Origin: Maritimibacter fusiformis | Lineage (GTDB): Bacteria; Pseudomonadota; Alphaproteobacteria; Rhodobacterales; Rhodobacteraceae | Direction: 5' to 3' | Assembly: GCF_008086115.1 (NCBI RefSeq) | Contig: NZ_VSIY01000013.1 | Coordinates: forward strand, 248,001-312,000 | DNA: 64,000 nucleotides | Shown here: positions 56,740 through 64,000 of the stretch, piece after piece | How the letters are laid out: each line of letters begins with the position of its first letter | Position numbering within the stretch: the stretch's first letter is position 1 | Made by a program: the position numbers and the translations under genes | Notes under the pieces: model-generated | The model's input: the letters and a program-made list of their open reading frames with translations, nothing else | Told to the model about the DNA's origin: nothing | The model's database searches: none

Positions 56740-56880
56740 TGGTTCGCTTTACTAAGTATTACAACGATGATTTCATTTCAAGTATCTAAGTAAAAATCTG
56801 TTCAATAAGCATATGTTAGCTCTATTGTGCCTAATTTGCTTAGCTTTTGTTGTATGTATTGATTTGCGCAAGCGGCATTT
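56740..56880. promoter_or_regulatory. AT-rich divergent control region of ectA and ectR
   Basis: About 140 bases that are strikingly AT-rich between ectA (minus) and the MarR gene (plus). It holds two direct copies of CTAAGTA (56752-56758 and 56786-56792), 34 bases apart, the first part of a 9-base palindrome TACTAAGTA, and a third related GCTTAGC (56838-56844). These are candidate EctR sites. No clean sigma70 pair is visible for ectA. Confidence 0.5.
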
Positions 56881-56958
56881 CCGCCCCGCCGCTTTGGGAT
56901 TGAACGGGGCCGGGATCGCATGCGATTGTCGAAACACGGGGGGACAAGGGGGATCGCG

Positions 56959-57429
56959 ATGGACCGGATCGACATCAGCCTGATCGCGCTCAGGCGCATC
57001 CTGCGGGCGACCGAGCTTTATGGCCGCGAACTGGCCACCGCTGCCGGCCTCACGCCGGTGCAGTTTCGCGTGCTCCAGATCGTGGCCGAGACCGGCAGCA
57101 CCACGCCCACCACCATCGCCAACCGCATGGGCGTGTCGCTGGCCACCATCACCTCGCTGGTCGACAAGCTGGTGAGCAAGGGCATGGTGACGCGCGAACG
57201 CTCCGAGACCGACCGGCGCCAGACCAACGTGGTCCTGTCTCCGCTTGGTCGCGACACCATCGACAACGCTCCCGACCCGCTGCAACAGCGCTATGTGCGC
57301 GAATTCGGCAAGCTCGAGGACTGGGAACAGGCGCAACTGATCTCATCGCTGGAACGTGTCGCCGCGATGCTGGACGCCGAAAGCCTCGACGCCTCGCCGG
57401 TGCTGGACGTGGGCGATATCCGCAAATAG
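56959..57429 (+). CDS. ectR: MarR-family regulator of ectoine genes (EctR-type)
   Basis: MarR-fold regulator of 156 residues (LTPVQFRVLQIVAETGSTTPTTIANRMGVSLATITSLVDKLVSKGMVTRERSETDRRQTNVVLSPLG). It lies divergent from ectABC with an AT-rich promoter region between, the same arrangement as EctR1 of methylotrophs, which represses the ect operon at low salinity. The ATG at 56959 has AAGGGGGATCGCG upstream. Its operator and mode here are inferred. Confidence 0.87.
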   Translation: MDRIDISLIALRRILRATELYGRELATAAGLTPVQFRVLQIVAETGSTTPTTIANRMGVSLATITSLVDKLVSKGMVTRERSETDRRQTNVVLSPLGRDTIDNAPDPLQQRYVREFGKLEDWEQAQLISSLERVAAMLDAESLDASPVLDVGDIRK

Positions 57430-57452
57430 GTGGACTGGTCAAATCTGGAAAA

Positions 57453-57529
57453 TGGCGCGCTGGGGAGGATTCGAACCCCCGACCCCTTGATTCGTAGTCA
57501 AGTACTCTATCCAACTGAGCTACCAGCGC
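57453..57529 (-). tRNA. tRNA-Arg (anticodon ACG)
   Basis: Minus-strand cloverleaf: acceptor GCGCTGG/CCAGCGC, D arm TAGCTCAGTTGGATAGAG, anticodon loop CTACGAA (ACG), T arm GGGGG-TTCGAAT-CCTCC, discriminator G, encoded CCA. Confidence 0.97.
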
Positions 57530-57583
57530 GCGGACAGGTGGGAATTAACGGCCCCGACCGGGCATTGCAAGGGGCAAATCCCG

Positions 57584-59029
57584 CTATTCTTCGGTCGTCG
57601 CTTCTGCCGCCACGTCCAGCCCTTTGGGCAGGTGGACGGCAAAGACCGTGCCCTCGGGGCCGGTCGAGACCAGGTCGAGCCGCCCGCCGTGGCCGCGCAC
57701 CAGGTCGGAGGCAATCGCCAGCCCCAGCCCGGAGCCGCCCTTCTTGCGGCCGCCCGCCGCGAAGGGCTGAAACAGCAACTCCTGCGCCCGCGGTGGCAGG
57801 CCGGGGCCGGTGTCGCTGACCTTGATGGTCCATTCCGATACGCCCTCGACCGCCGACACCAGGATCTCGCCGCCCTTGCCCGAGGCGACGATGGCCTGAC
57901 GGGCATTGCGCACCAGGTTGCGAAGCACGCGGTAGAGCTGTTCGGGGTCGGCGCGCAGGGTCAGGCTGGCGGGGATGTCCTCGCCAAAGGAAATGTCCTC
58001 GCCGCCGGTCGCAAGCCGCTCGCTCTCGACCACGTCGTTCACCACTTCGGCCAGATTGAAACGGGCCAGACGCGGCGCAGGTTCCTCGGCACGCCCGAAG
58101 GCGAGCGTCGATTCGCACAGGTTCACCGCGCGGTTGATCGAGCCGATCAGCTTGGGCACCGTGCGCTGGACCGAGGGGTCTTCGCTCATCTCCACGCGGT
58201 CCGCGAACAGTTGCGCCGTGGTCAGGATGTTGCGCAGATCGTGGCTGATGCGCGCCACCGCGCCGCCAAGCTGGGCCAGACGCTCTTTCTGTTTCAGGGC
58301 GGCGGACAGTTGCGTCTGCAGGTCGTGCAGCGCCACCTCGGCCTCGCGAATCTCGCGCACCGAGGACGACGGCTCGATCACCCGGCGGGCATCCTCGGGC
58401 GCCTGGCTGTAGGATTGCATATGCCCCACCACGCTCTTGATCGGGCGCACCATGAGGACGCGCACGGCGAGGAACAGAAGCGACGCGGTAATCACCGAGA
58501 TCACCAGCGACAGCAGGAAAATCCGCAAACCATAGTCGATCATCGCTACCCGGAGCGGCGCGCTTTCCATCGTGACCTCGATCACCAGACCGCCCTCGCG
58601 CACCGGATCGCCGATCACCCGGATCACCGAGTCGCCCGACGACAGCATCCGCGACAGCGCATCGCGGATCAGCACCAGCGCCGAGGCATCGCGCAGGTCA
58701 TAGGTATTCGCCACCGGCCCCGGCACTGGCGAGGACAGCATCAACTCGCGCGCCTCGTCACGGCGCAGAACCACGTTGAACACATCGGCATTGCGCAGCA
58801 GTTCGGCCTCGAGGTCCGGGTCGATCATGTCGTCGGCCAGAAGCACCAGCGACGCAATCTGCGCCCGTTGCAGCCGGTCGAGCAGGTAGTCTTCGCGAAA
58901 CCGCGCCACCGAAGGCACGAAGATCAGCACCTCCGCCAGCATCACGAAGGCGGTGGTCAGGATCAGAAAGCGGCCCGATAGCGAATTGAACATGCCGGCC
59001 CCATGACTGCCCCGGTGGCTGCGCGTCAC
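57584..59029 (-). CDS. Sensor histidine kinase
   Basis: Membrane histidine kinase of about 480 residues. Two helices (about 20-40 and 172-195) flank a periplasmic sensor region. A HAMP-like linker and coiled coil lead to the phosphoacceptor (GAVARISHDLRNILTTAQLF); the catalytic domain has NLVRNARQAI (N box), KVSDTGPGLPP (G1) and GGSGLGLAIASDLVRGHGG (G2). The GTG at 59029 overlaps the stop of the upstream flavoprotein as GTGA; the ATG at 58993 (MFNSLSGRF) is an alternative. No response-regulator gene is adjacent, so it is an orphan or works with a distant partner. The signal is unknown. Confidence 0.88.
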   Translation of the reverse strand: MTRSHRGSHGAGMFNSLSGRFLILTTAFVMLAEVLIFVPSVARFREDYLLDRLQRAQIASLVLLADDMIDPDLEAELLRNADVFNVVLRRDEARELMLSSPVPGPVANTYDLRDASALVLIRDALSRMLSSGDSVIRVIGDPVREGGLVIEVTMESAPLRVAMIDYGLRIFLLSLVISVITASLLFLAVRVLMVRPIKSVVGHMQSYSQAPEDARRVIEPSSSVREIREAEVALHDLQTQLSAALKQKERLAQLGGAVARISHDLRNILTTAQLFADRVEMSEDPSVQRTVPKLIGSINRAVNLCESTLAFGRAEEPAPRLARFNLAEVVNDVVESERLATGGEDISFGEDIPASLTLRADPEQLYRVLRNLVRNARQAIVASGKGGEILVSAVEGVSEWTIKVSDTGPGLPPRAQELLFQPFAAGGRKKGGSGLGLAIASDLVRGHGGRLDLVSTGPEGTVFAVHLPKGLDVAAEATTEE

Positions 59030-60396
59030 GGAACGAGCTTTTGCACCACCCGAACCACACGCTTCACAGATGCACTATCAAATAGGCGCGGTGAGAAATA
59101 GGTGCCAGCCGCGCGTTTGTTGATTTCCGACATCACCGGGTAAGGCACGACCATGCCCGAGATCGCGCTCATCTTGAGTTTCGAGGCGATGGCCAGCGAC
59201 CAGAGCCCGATGTGCTCACCCGCATCCGCCCCCACGATGGTGGCCCCGACAGGCCGCCCCTTGACCACCATCACCTTGATGAACCCGGCGCCGCGCCCGG
59301 TGGCGATGGCCCGGTCGATGGCGGCAAAGCCGATCCGCGCAACCGTCAGCCGGTCGCCATAGGTCTCGCGCGCTTCGGCCTCGGTCGGGCCGATCTGGGC
59401 AAGCTCGGGGTCGGTATAGGTGGCGCGGGGGATATGGGCGGTGGTGGCCTTTGCGGGCAGCGCGAACAGCATCGAGCGGATGATCACCCCGGCATGGTAG
59501 CCCGCCAGATGGGTGAATTGCAGCCCGCCCGCCGCATCGCCGATGGCAAAGACCCGGCGGTTCGTGGTTCGCAGCCTGGCATTGACCTTGATTCCTGTGC
59601 CGGTGGTCTCGATCCCGGCCTTGTCGAGGTCCAGACCCTCGGTCACCACCTTGCGCCCGACCGCGACCATGAGGTGCGAGCCGGTGATGACCCGCCCGTC
59701 CTGCGTCACCAGTTCGACGCCGTCATCGAGTTTGCGCAGGCGCACCGCCTTGGCCCCTTCTTCGATTGTGACGCCCTCGGCCCGGAGCGCGTCGAGCACC
59801 AGCGCCGCCGCCTCGGGGTCTTCCCGGCCCAGCGCGCGTTCGGCCTCGATTACCGTCACCTCGGCCCCGAGCCTGCGATGCGCCAGCGCCATTTCGACCC
59901 CGACCGGCCCGCCACCCAGCACGATCAGGTGCCCGGGCGCCTGGGCCAGGTCGAAAATGGTTTCGTTGGTCAGGTAGGGCACGTCCTCGATACCTGGAAT
60001 CGGCGGCACGAAGGGCACCGATCCGGTGGCGATGACGATCCGGCGGGCGTGCACTTCGGTGTCACCGACCGTCACGCTGCGCCGCCCGGAAAAGCGCGCC
60101 GCACCCTTGATGACGGTAACGCCCAGTTCCTCGAACCGCTCGACCGAATCGTGCGGCGCGATGCTGGCGATGGTCTCGCGCACATGCTCATGCGCCGCGC
60201 GCCAGCCCATGCCGGTGGCGGCGGCATGCAGCAGCGCCTTGGACGGCACGCAGCCGGTATTGAGGCAATCGCCGCCCATCGCGCCCTTTTCGATCAGCAC
60301 CACCCGCGCGCCCATCTGGACCGCGCCTGCGGCCACCGACAGCCCGCCGGACCCCGCCCCGATGATGCAGATGTCGGTCTTGATGGCCTTGCTCAT
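59026..60396 (-). CDS. Flavoprotein disulfide reductase (mercuric reductase-like)
   Basis: Pyridine nucleotide-disulfide oxidoreductase of 456 residues. The FAD site is ICIIGAGSGGLSVAAGAVQMG, the redox-active disulfide GGDCLNTGCVPSKALLH, the NAD(P) site LIVLGGGPVGVEMALAHRRLGAEVTVIE, and the dimerisation domain holds GPTEAEARETYG and VGATIVGADAGEHI. The family includes dihydrolipoamide and mercuric reductases; the mercuric C-terminal Cys pair is not seen. Overlaps the TVP38 gene (ATGA) and the kinase gene (GTGA), so three products are made from one message. Confidence 0.88.
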   Translation of the reverse strand: MSKAIKTDICIIGAGSGGLSVAAGAVQMGARVVLIEKGAMGGDCLNTGCVPSKALLHAAATGMGWRAAHEHVRETIASIAPHDSVERFEELGVTVIKGAARFSGRRSVTVGDTEVHARRIVIATGSVPFVPPIPGIEDVPYLTNETIFDLAQAPGHLIVLGGGPVGVEMALAHRRLGAEVTVIEAERALGREDPEAAALVLDALRAEGVTIEEGAKAVRLRKLDDGVELVTQDGRVITGSHLMVAVGRKVVTEGLDLDKAGIETTGTGIKVNARLRTTNRRVFAIGDAAGGLQFTHLAGYHAGVIIRSMLFALPAKATTAHIPRATYTDPELAQIGPTEAEARETYGDRLTVARIGFAAIDRAIATGRGAGFIKVMVVKGRPVGATIVGADAGEHIGLWSLAIASKLKMSAISGMVVPYPVMSEINKRAAGTYFSPRLFDSASVKRVVRVVQKLVP

Positions 60397-61112
60397 GCCC
60401 GGGCCTCGCGGCCCATGAGCTTGAGCGCGATCGGCAGCGTGGCCAGGGCGATCAGGCCGATCAGGGGCCACAGGATATGCGGCTCGAACAGCACGCCCAG
60501 GTCGGGGCGTTCGCCGCGCGCCAGCACGTCGCCCAGCCCCGCCCCGATCGAGGTATAGACCAGCGCCCCGGGCAGAATGCCCAGCGCCGTGGTGATGACG
60601 AACCGATAGAGCGGCACGTTCAGAAAGGCCGGCACCACGTTGGCCACGAAGAACGGCACCGCAGGCACCAGCCGCATCAGGAACAGCACCGACCACTGAT
60701 TGTCGTCGATCCCGCGCTTGAGCCGCCTGACCGCGCCTTCGCCGGTGTCGATCCGCGCGGCAAGCTGGGCGCCAAAGCCGCTGCGCGCGGCGCTGAAGAT
60801 CAGGATCGCGCCCATCGTGGCCGCCGCGGCGTTGATCAACGCCCCGGGAAACAGCCCGAACAGAAAGCCGCCGGTCAGCGTCGCAACCGTCGCGCCGGGC
60901 AGCGAGAACGCCACGATGGCCACATAGGCGGTCATGAACAGCAGCATCGTCAGGGCCATGTTCGCATCGCGATAGGCCAGGAGCGTCTCGTGATGATCGG
61001 CCAGCGCATCGAAGCCCAGCCGGTCGCGCAGGAACACGAGGCCAAGCACCGCAATCACCATGATCGCGACGAAGGGCGCACGTCGCGCCAGGGTTTGGGG
61101 CTTGTCCTGCAT
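60393..61112 (-). CDS. TVP38/TMEM64-family membrane protein
   Basis: Membrane protein of 239 residues in the DedA-like TVP38/TMEM64 family, with the pattern FSLPGATVATLTGGFLFGLFPGALINAAAATMGAILIF and RLVPAVPFFVANVVPAFLNVPLYRFVITTALGILPGALVY. Such proteins are thought to affect lipid scrambling or membrane homeostasis. It is first in a coupled operon with the flavoprotein reductase, an order often seen for this pair. Confidence 0.9.
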   Translation of the reverse strand: MQDKPQTLARRAPFVAIMVIAVLGLVFLRDRLGFDALADHHETLLAYRDANMALTMLLFMTAYVAIVAFSLPGATVATLTGGFLFGLFPGALINAAAATMGAILIFSAARSGFGAQLAARIDTGEGAVRRLKRGIDDNQWSVLFLMRLVPAVPFFVANVVPAFLNVPLYRFVITTALGILPGALVYTSIGAGLGDVLARGERPDLGVLFEPHILWPLIGLIALATLPIALKLMGREARA

Positions 61113-61252
61113 GTCATCTCCGTTTGCCGGTCAACATGCGGGGCCGCGCGGCATATTCCCACCCCCATCACGCCCGATTGATCCGGCGGGACGTTTTGTT
61201 ACAACCGGCGGACCGGCTGGCAGAACAGGGACGGAAAATCCCGCATCCGGGT

Positions 61253-61281
61253 TTGACTTGCCGTCCGCACCCGCCTATAGG
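61253..61281 (+). promoter_or_regulatory. Promoter of rpmH-rnpA
   Basis: TTGACT (61253-61258), 17-base spacer, TATAGG (61276-61281), 73 bases before rpmH. This is one of the best sigma70-like matches in the window, as expected for a ribosomal-protein gene. Confidence 0.72.
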
Positions 61282-61354
61282 ACGGGCTTCGAATGTAACG
61301 GCCCCCGAATCCACCGGGGTTCTCGGGCTGCGATGAAAACCACGGAGACGGGCG

Positions 61355-61489
61355 ATGAAACGCACCTTTCAACCATCGAATCTGGTCCGCAAGCGCCGTC
61401 ACGGCTTTCGTGCGCGCATGGCGACCAAGGCCGGCCGCAAGATCCTGAACGCGCGTCGCGCCCGGGGCCGCAAGTCGCTGAGCGCGTAA
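61355..61489 (+). CDS. rpmH: Ribosomal protein L34
   Basis: The 44-residue L34: [18 protein letters not shown] then [21 protein letters not shown] and KSLSA. Extremely basic and of normal length, too short for many gene finders. CGGAGA precedes the start. It heads the conserved rpmH-rnpA pair. Confidence 0.97.
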
Positions 61490-61533
61490 GCGCGCAGGCC
61501 AGCCCAATCGGTATGAAACCGCCGGAGGCCCCC

Positions 61534-61941
61534 ATGAACGGCAACAGCGCCGGGCATGAGGACAGGCCCCCGGCGGTTTCCGTTTGTCTCGAGACCATCA
61601 GGAAACGCGCGGATTTCCTTGCCGCCGCCCGGGCGCGCAAGCAGCCGATGCCGGCGTTTCTGCTCCAGGCCCGCGACCGGCACGATGACAGCGCCGCGAT
61701 CCGGGTCGGCTTTACCGCCTCGAAGAAAGTCGGCAACGCGGTCGCGCGCAACCGCGCCAAGCGCAGGCTCAGGGCGCTTGCCCGCGCCGCCCTGCCCGGC
61801 CACGGCCAGCCCGGCTGGGATTACGTGCTGGTGGCACGCGCCGGCGAGACCGTCAGCCGCGACTTTGCCGCTATGCAGCACGACCTTGAGCGCGCCATCG
61901 CCAAGGTGCATGCGCCGCGAAAGCCGCACAAAGGCACTTGA
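61534..61941 (+). CDS. rnpA: Ribonuclease P protein component
   Basis: Protein subunit of RNase P for tRNA 5' maturation, 135 residues. It has the family motif FTASKKVGNAVARNRAKRRLRALARAALP (the RNR box) and RADFLAAARARKQPMPAFLLQ at the N-terminus. The ATG at 61534 has GGAGG five bases upstream; an ATG at 61513 is less favoured. It follows rpmH after 44 bases. Confidence 0.93.
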   Translation: MNGNSAGHEDRPPAVSVCLETIRKRADFLAAARARKQPMPAFLLQARDRHDDSAAIRVGFTASKKVGNAVARNRAKRRLRALARAALPGHGQPGWDYVLVARAGETVSRDFAAMQHDLERAIAKVHAPRKPHKGT

Positions 61942-62021
61942 CCGCGGCGGCGCGTTCCATGAAAATCGTTTATCGCTATATTTGCATATTCAGACCATCG
62001 ACCGGTTAGGGAGGACTGCGC

Positions 62022-62363
62022 ATGGCACTTGAACTCAACGGCAAGACCATTGAGACCACCGATAGCGGCTATCTGGTCAATCACGACGACTGGTCCGAAG
62101 ACCTCGCCCGTGCGATGGCCGCCGCCGAGGACATCGGCGAGCTGACCGAGCGGCACTGGGACGTGATCAACTATCTGCGGTCCGAGTATTTCGACAACCG
62201 CGAGAATCAGCCCAACACCCGCGCCATCATCAAGGCGATGAGCGACGAATGGGGCGAGAAGATCAAGCAGGGCGACCTCTATGCTCTGTTCCCGCTCGAC
62301 CCGTCGAAACAGGGCGGGCGCATCGCCGGCCTGCCGGAAAGCCGGCGCAAGGGCGGCTACTGA
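62022..62363 (+). CDS. DsrC/TusE-superfamily protein lacking the family cysteines
   Basis: A 113-residue protein with the DsrC fold: [54 protein letters not shown] and the C-terminal arm [25 protein letters not shown]. In TusE/DsrC the arm ends with a penultimate Cys, with a second Cys about ten residues earlier in DsrC; both are replaced here, so sulfur relay through this protein is impossible. It may have a structural or regulatory role, as proposed for cysteine-less members. AGGGAGGACTGCGC precedes the ATG; yidD follows. Confidence 0.87.
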   Translation: MALELNGKTIETTDSGYLVNHDDWSEDLARAMAAAEDIGELTERHWDVINYLRSEYFDNRENQPNTRAIIKAMSDEWGEKIKQGDLYALFPLDPSKQGGRIAGLPESRRKGGY

Positions 62364-62434
62364 CGCCAGCGGGCGCGCGCACCGCGTCGCGCCCGCCTCT
62401 GGCCCCGCCTGCGGTGGCACCCTATATCCCTGCC

Positions 62435-62683
62435 ATGTCGCCGCTCGCCCATATCCTCGCCCTGCCCGTGCGCGCCTACCGGCTGCTTCTCAGCCCCTGG
62501 GTGGGGCATTCCTGCCGCTACCAGCCGACCTGTTCGGCCTACACGCTCGAGGCGCTGGAGCGGCACGGGGCGTTCAAGGGCGGCTACCTCTCCGCCAAAC
62601 GCATCCTGTCCTGTCACCCGATGGGCGGGTCGGGCTACGATCCGGTGCCCGGCGCCGACCCGGAGCACGACCACAAGCCCTGA
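62435..62683 (+). CDS. yidD: Membrane protein insertion efficiency factor YidD
   Basis: Membrane-associated YidD of 82 residues with its signature [48 protein letters not shown]. Usually found next to rnpA and yidC. Here rpmH-rnpA are just upstream with the DsrC-like gene inserted, and yidC is not seen in the next 1.3 kb. The ATG at 62435 is the only start before the signature. Confidence 0.94.
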   Translation: MSPLAHILALPVRAYRLLLSPWVGHSCRYQPTCSAYTLEALERHGAFKGGYLSAKRILSCHPMGGSGYDPVPGADPEHDHKP

Positions 62684-62733
62684 CATCCTGTTGCGAAACC
62701 GCCACGGCTGCGGCGGGATGTCGCAGGTTTTTC

Positions 62734-62761
62734 TTGCCATATGCCCGCAGCACGGTAGAAA
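62734..62761 (+). promoter_or_regulatory. Candidate promoter of the leader/DUF1127 unit
   Basis: TTGCCA (62734-62739), 16-base spacer, TAGAAA (62756-62761), 35 bases before the 27-codon leader ORF. Confidence 0.4.
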
Positions 62762-62795
62762 CGCGCCGTCCCACACAAGCAAAGGAGGGCGTGAC

Positions 62796-62879
62796 ATGAT
62801 GACCAGCACCAGCACCGCGCACCTCCGTGTCGGAAACCTCGGCCTCGGCTGGGCCTGTCTGCATACCCAGACCGCCTAG
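62796..62879 (+). CDS. 27-codon leader-type ORF
   Basis: Short frame ATG ATG ACC AGC ... TAG encoding 27 residues: MMTSTSTAHLRVGNLGLG then WACLHTQTA. It has an excellent ribosome site (AAAGGAGGG, eight bases before the ATG), stronger than that of the following gene. It is followed by a GCCC-TTTC-GGGC hairpin with a pyrimidine tail and by a second hairpin directly before the DUF1127-like gene, suggesting a leader peptide. Conservation is unknown. Confidence 0.5.
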   Translation: MMTSTSTAHLRVGNLGLGWACLHTQTA

Positions 62880-62894
62880 ACACCAAGCGCCAAC

Positions 62895-62913
62895 GCCCTT
62901 TCGGGCTTCCTTT
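62895..62913 (+). other. Hairpin after the leader ORF
   Basis: GCCC-TTTC-GGGC followed by TTCCTTTC, starting 16 bases after the leader stop. Weak but attenuator-like. Confidence 0.4.
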
Positions 62914-62976
62914 CAGACACATGACGTCCCGCCCGCGCCCATTCGCGCGGCGCATCCTCCATTTCTTTTGACAGGG

Positions 62977-62994
62977 GCCCGGCATCTGCCGGGC
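62977..62994 (+). other. Hairpin before the DUF1127-like gene
   Basis: GCCCGGC-ATCT-GCCGGGC, 7-bp perfect stem ending six bases before the start codon, where a ribosome site would be expected. A TTGACA lies just upstream (62968-62973). Confidence 0.5.
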
Positions 62995-63000
62995 GAAACA

Positions 63001-63222
63001 ATGACCCGTATTGAACCCATGCCAGCGGAGCTTTCAGCCCGCCATCTGCTCGACCGGGCACTCGATGCCCACGGAACCTGGGCGACCCTGCGCGCGCTTG
63101 TCGCCGCGATGTTCGCCCGCCGCCGCCGCCCCGGCGTGCCGAACGGCCTCGGCGACCACCTGCGGCGCGACCTGGGTCTGCCGCCCGAGGCGCAATCGCC
63201 ACGCTACTGGGACATCCGCTGA
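63001..63222 (+). CDS. DUF1127-like small protein
   Basis: A 73-residue basic protein. The N-terminus is helical (LSARHLLDRALDAHGTWATLRALVAAMFARRRRPG). The C-terminal LGDHLRRDLGLPPEAQSPRYWDIR resembles DUF1127 (YjiS-like) tails, which in Rhodobacter are small regulators of stress or RNA turnover. There is no clear ribosome site; a hairpin sits directly upstream of the ATG, and a 27-codon ORF precedes it, so translation may depend on the leader or on melting of the hairpin. Confidence 0.68.
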   Translation: MTRIEPMPAELSARHLLDRALDAHGTWATLRALVAAMFARRRRPGVPNGLGDHLRRDLGLPPEAQSPRYWDIR

Positions 63223-63294
63223 CGCGGGTGTCCCTCCCTTTCCCCTTGCATCATGCCGCTTGCCCGACCGCCCCGCCCGGCGTAAACCGCGCCC

Positions 63295-64000
63295 ATGTTC
63301 GATGAAACCGACGACATCCACCCGCTGTTTCAGGGCGCGCCCGCGACCACGGAGTTCAAGAAACTCCGCAAGCGGATCGTGCGCAACGTGCGCGAGGCGA
63401 TCGACCAGTACGCCATGATCCAGCCCGGCGCGAAATGGATGGTGGCGCTGTCGGGCGGCAAGGACAGCTACACGCTTCTGGCGGCGCTTTTCGAACTGAA
63501 ATGGCGCGGGCTGTTGCCGGTCGAGCTTCTCGCCGTCAACCTCGACCAGGGCCAACCGGGCTTTCCCGCGACCGTGCTGCCCGAGTTTCTAGAACGGATG
63601 CAGGTGCCGCACCGGATCGAATACCAAGACACCTATTCCATCGTGATGGACAAGGTGCCCGAGGGCCGCACCTATTGCTCGCTGTGTTCGCGGCTGAGGC
63701 GCGGCAATCTCTATCGGATCGCGCGCGAGGAAGGGTGCAGCGCCGTGGTGCTCGGCCACCACCGCGACGATATTCTCGAGACCTTCTTCATGAACCTGTT
63801 TCACGGCTCGCGGCTGGCCACGATGCCCCCGAAACTGGTCAACGAAGAGGGCGATCTCTTCGTCTACCGCCCGCTCGCCCATGTCGCCGAGGCCGATTGC
63901 GCGCGCTTTGCCATCGCGATGAACTACCCGATCATTCCCTGCGATCTCTGCGGCTCGCAGGACGGGATGCAGCGCCAGCAGGTCAAGGCGATGATCGACG
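63295..64000 (+). CDS. ttcA: tRNA 2-thiocytidine synthase TtcA (3' end missing)
   Basis: ATP-dependent enzyme that thiolates cytidine 32 of tRNA. The first 235 codons are in the window. It shows the PP-loop [18 protein letters not shown], the first cysteine pair [14 protein letters not shown], the motif [19 protein letters not shown] and the second pair [12 protein letters not shown], which binds a labile iron-sulfur cluster. The frame is open at the right edge (64000); the C-terminus is outside. Confidence 0.95.
   Translation, partial: MFDETDDIHPLFQGAPATTEFKKLRKRIVRNVREAIDQYAMIQPGAKWMVALSGGKDSYTLLAALFELKWRGLLPVELLAVNLDQGQPGFPATVLPEFLERMQVPHRIEYQDTYSIVMDKVPEGRTYCSLCSRLRRGNLYRIAREEGCSAVVLGHHRDDILETFFMNLFHGSRLATMPPKLVNEEGDLFVYRPLAHVAEADCARFAIAMNYPIIPCDLCGSQDGMQRQQVKAMID

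Overview
The window is a GC-rich (mid-60s percent by eye) chromosomal segment with the gene content of a marine or halotolerant member of the Rhodobacteraceae (Alphaproteobacteria). The indicators are gcrA, an FnrL-type box before a DUF6455 gene, F0 ATP synthase genes with split b and b' subunits, a DUF1467 gene joined to methylmalonyl-CoA epimerase, a DUF5928-type glycosyltransferase, and an ectABC-ask cluster with a MarR regulator. I do not assign a genus. There is no sign of prophage, insertion sequences or CRISPR; nearly everything is chromosomal core or lineage-typical accessory. The last gene (ttcA) runs off the right edge.

Layout. 0-4 kb: glycolate oxidase glcDEF (minus strand) with a palindromic operator before glcD. 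4-12 kb: a HemJ/CopD-like membrane protein, then a MoxR AAA+ / DUF58 / BatA-DUF4159 / large membrane protein operon, with a divergent DUF1285 gene. 12-17.3 kb: hydroxypyruvate isomerase, a PfkB kinase overlapping nth, an AraC-O6-alkylguanine methyltransferase fusion, an OmpA-type lipoprotein, a FadR-type GntR regulator and an ArsR regulator. 17.5-20.2 kb: the F0 operon atpI-B-E-X-F with its terminator. 20-31 kb: polA, a zinc-finger protein, a HIT protein, a Core-2/DUF5928 glycosyltransferase divergent from a sulfotransferase, a decayed dienelactone hydrolase, a GNAT-YoaP protein, argD-argF, gcrA and rimO. 32-47.5 kb: carB, a GT87-like membrane protein, cfa, aspS, hemerythrin, GNAT, response regulator, mce-DUF1467, EI24, nitroreductase, a deacetylase, DUF167, and an FNR box with DUF6455. 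47.5-52.4 kb: a strongly structured intergenic region that looks like a non-coding RNA, then ugd, tRNA-Gly and a coupled polysaccharide-type operon. 52.5-57.5 kb: a small secreted protein, the ectoine operon with EctR, and tRNA-Arg. 57.5-64 kb: a histidine kinase coupled to a flavoprotein disulfide reductase and a TVP38 protein, then rpmH-rnpA, a DsrC-like gene without the family cysteines, yidD, a 27-codon leader with a DUF1127-like gene, and ttcA.

How the genes work together. GlcDEF and hydroxypyruvate isomerase both belong to C2/glyoxylate metabolism, and the GntR gene and glcD share an operator-like architecture. The ect cluster supplies aspartate semialdehyde through its own aspartokinase and makes ectoine. 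ugd, the O-antigen-ligase-like operon, the GT87 protein and the Core-2/sulfotransferase pair point to sulfated or uronic-acid surface glycans.

The signals most worth follow-up are the structured RNA candidate at about 47587-47780, a composite intergenic repeat present three times that supplies the glcE start codon and a four-codon ORF before rimO, the cysteine-less DsrC homologue, the leader peptide/hairpin/DUF1127 arrangement, the shared GGTNA-N7-TNACC palindromes, and four tail-to-tail gene ends that all overlap in the same CTAG.
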